Assembly: GCA_903914615.1 (NCBI GenBank)
Contig: CAIWPS010000831.1
Location: forward strand, 1 to 35,284
Length of the DNA stretch: 35,284 bases
Direction: 5' to 3'
Origin: an uncultured beta proteobacterium
GTDB taxonomy: Bacteria > Pseudomonadota > Gammaproteobacteria > Burkholderiales > Burkholderiaceae_C
Part shown: positions 33,965 to 35,284 of the stretch, piece by piece
Position numbering within the stretch: position 1 is the stretch's first letter
How the letters are laid out: every line of letters begins with the position of its first letter
The notes under the pieces: generated by a model
The model's database searches: none
What the model was told of the DNA's origin: nothing
What the model saw: only the letters and a program-made list of their open reading frames with translations
Program-made: the position numbers and the translations under genes

Positions 33965-35284
33965 ATGGCCTCACTCGGTCTGGTCACTCCGCAGCAGATG
34001 CGCTTCGATGCGCCGCTGCCGCTGAAAAGCGGCGCGGCGCTGGCCGCCTGTGAGCTCACCTACGAGACCTACGGCACGCTGAACGCCGCACGCAGCAACG
34101 CCGTGCTGGTGTGCCATGCGCTCAACGCCAGCCACCACGTGGCCGGCCGCCATGCCGACGGCGCGGTGGGCTGGTGGGACAACCTCGTCGGCCCCGGCAA
34201 GCCGCTGGACACCGACCGTTTCTTCGTCATCGGCGTCAACAACCCGGGCTCCTGCTTCGGGTCGACCGGGCCCATGCACGCCGACCCGGCCACAGGCCGC
34301 ATCTACGGCGCCGATTTCCCCGTGGTGACGGTGGAAGACTGGGTCGACGCGCAGTGCCGCCTGGTCCAGGCACTGGGCATCGAGCAGCTGGCGGCCGTCC
34401 TTGGCGGCAGCCTGGGCGGCATGCAGGCGCTGGACTGGGCACTGCGCCACCCGCAGCGGCTGCGCCACTGCGTCGCGGTGGCCACGGCGCCCAGCCTGTC
34501 GGCGCAGAACATCGCCTTCAACGAAGTGGCGCGGCGCGCCATCGTCACCGACCCCGACTTCCACGGCGGGCATTTCTACGCCCATGGCGTGGTGCCCCGG
34601 CGCGGCCTGCGCGTGGCGCGCATGCTGGGCCACATCACCTACCTCGCCGGCGACGCCATGGACGAGCGCTTCGGCCGCCAGCTCAAGGCCGCGGAGCTGG
34701 CCTACAGCACGCAGCAGATCGAGTTCCAGGTCGAGAGCTACCTGCGCCACCAGGGCGACAAGTTCAGCGAGTACTTCGACGCCAACACCTACCTGCTGAT
34801 CACGCGTGCGCTGGACTACTTCGATCCCGCGCGCGACCACGGCGGCGACCTCGCACGCGCCTTCGCCGCGGCCCGCGAGAACCGCTTCCTGCTCGTGAGC
34901 TTCACCACCGACTGGCGCTTTCCGCCCGCGCGTTCGCGCGAGATCGTCAAGGCGCTGGTGGACAACCGCATCGCCGTCAGCTACGCCGAGATCGACGCCC
35001 CGCACGGCCACGACGCCTTCCTGCTCGAGGACCCGCGCTACCACGGCGTCATGCGGGCGTATTTCGAGCGCATCGCGGCCGAGTCTGAAGGGGCCGAGCG
35101 CCGGGCCGCTCCCAAGCCGGCCCCTGTCCCCTCGGTGGACGAGGGGTCCCAAGGAGCGAGCGCGCCGACCTCGACCTGCTGGCCGACCTCGTGCCGGCGG
35201 GCAGCCGGGTGCTCGACCTCGGCTGCGGCAGCGGCGAGCTGCTGGCCCACCTGCGCGACCGCAAGGGCTGCAGCGGCTACGGCA
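33965..35284 (+). CDS. metX: Homoserine O-acyltransferase MetX, open past its normal end
   Basis: An alpha/beta-hydrolase-fold acyltransferase that activates homoserine for methionine synthesis; metX paired with metW often indicates succinyl transfer. The N-terminus is [20 protein letters not shown]. The segment [14 protein letters not shown] is followed by nucleophile Ser149 in [13 protein letters not shown]. Asp in [10 protein letters not shown] and His near 349 in [13 protein letters not shown] complete the triad. Homologous sequence ends near residue 373 ([11 protein letters not shown]), where the family normally stops. Here no stop follows: the frame runs through a repeat-like segment and on over metW in the wrong frame to the window edge, so the true 3' end is unseen. 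Transcription is governed by the SAM-II riboswitch and terminator upstream. Confidence 0.93.
   Translation, partial: MASLGLVTPQQMRFDAPLPLKSGAALAACELTYETYGTLNAARSNAVLVCHALNASHHVAGRHADGAVGWWDNLVGPGKPLDTDRFFVIGVNNPGSCFGSTGPMHADPATGRIYGADFPVVTVEDWVDAQCRLVQALGIEQLAAVLGGSLGGMQALDWALRHPQRLRHCVAVATAPSLSAQNIAFNEVARRAIVTDPDFHGGHFYAHGVVPRRGLRVARMLGHITYLAGDAMDERFGRQLKAAELAYSTQQIEFQVESYLRHQGDKFSEYFDANTYLLITRALDYFDPARDHGGDLARAFAAARENRFLLVSFTTDWRFPPARSREIVKALVDNRIAVSYAEIDAPHGHDAFLLEDPRYHGVMRAYFERIAAESEGAERRAAPKPAPVPSVDEGSQGASAPTSTCWPTSCRRAAGCSTSAAAAASCWPTCATARAAAATA
35086..35160 (+). repeat. Foldable GC-rich element between metX and metW
   Basis: About 75 bases with two nested hairpins: GGGGCCG/CGGCCCC (35090-35096 and 35118-35124) and CCCCTCG/CGAGGGG around GTGGA. 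A longer-range pair CGCTCC/GGAGCG encloses them. The segment replaces the expected metX end and metW start and looks like the dispersed intergenic repeats known in Burkholderiales; no second copy is visible in this window. Confidence 0.5.
35161..35284 (+). pseudogene. metW: metW, 5' part, no usable start codon (runs off window)
   Basis: The frame reads [20 protein letters not shown] followed by [21 protein letters not shown], the beginning of MetW, a methyltransferase-fold partner of MetX in methionine synthesis, with the SAM-binding motif LDLGCGSGE. In this frame an upstream stop (TGA 35086-35088) is followed by no ATG, GTG or TTG before the homologous region. The first such codon is GTG at 35191, which would delete the first helix. 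AAGGAG at 35151-35156 is a good ribosome-binding site without a start behind it. The gene may be inactivated, start at a non-standard codon, be made by frameshift from metX, or reflect a sequence error. The remainder lies outside the window. Confidence 0.65.

Noticed and set aside
34111-35088. Plus-strand open frame of 325 codons inside metX
   Set aside because: It is Arg/Pro-rich and out of frame with the clear MetX sequence that occupies the same strand.

Overview
The window is GC-rich (mostly G or C at third codon positions), densely packed Gram-negative chromosome. Protein sequences and gene order point to Betaproteobacteria, order Burkholderiales, probably the Rubrivivax/Leptothrix/Methylibium neighbourhood. 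Indicators are lptD-surA-rsmA, thiL-pgpA-pncC, fur with divergent bamE-dapB-exbB-exbD-leuS-lptE-holA, hpf/ptsN/hprK, and metX-metW behind a SAM-II riboswitch. I see no tRNA, rRNA, CRISPR array, insertion sequence or prophage, and no gene-free stretch longer than about 275 bases.

Layout. 1-5.3 kb: the 3' part of an M20 metallopeptidase gene, a DedA membrane protein, an ABC exporter, a LysR regulator and an AmgK-type sugar kinase. 5.4-9.9 kb: lptD, surA and rsmA, ending in a hairpin. 10.0-11.2 kb: a lower-GC island on the minus strand with a secreted barnase-type ribonuclease and its barstar inhibitor, bounded by hairpins and with its own promoter and a palindrome. 11.3-16.5 kb: malic enzyme maeB, divergent from a DctS/DctR-like sensor kinase and FixJ-type regulator. 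16.5-19.4 kb: thiL, pgpA, pncC and a GhrA-like reductase, each overlapping the next. 19.4-26.3 kb, minus strand: bamE, dapB, exbB, exbD, leuS, lptE and holA, combining outer-membrane biogenesis, lysine/peptidoglycan precursor, energy-transduction, tRNA-charging and replication genes. 26.4-28.8 kb: fur, then hprK and ptsN, then hpf with its own terminator. 29.1-33.8 kb: a CodA-like deaminase, a glutathione transferase, an FMN/Fe-S glutamate-synthase-like protein and a haloacetate dehalogenase. 33.8-35.3 kb: promoter, SAM-II riboswitch, terminator, metX and the start of metW.

How the genes work together. Envelope assembly recurs: LptD, its partner lipoprotein LptE, the chaperone SurA, BamE, PgpA, DapB and the cell-wall recycling kinase AmgK. 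The malic enzyme and two-component system suggest C4-dicarboxylate control. HprK and PtsN form the incomplete PTS regulatory branch typical of proteobacteria.

Most unusual points. (1) At the metX/metW junction a foldable repeat-like segment has removed the expected metX stop and metW start, leaving metX open into metW in the wrong frame. (2) The 5' end of dapB is present as three tandem 32-bp copies that form two 12-codon leader ORFs chained by ATGCTGA overlaps. (3) The RNase/barstar island. (4) A 24-bp duplication lengthens the C-terminus of the glutamate-synthase-like protein, whose gene runs antisense into the transferase gene. These are readings of the sequence by eye; no database search was possible.
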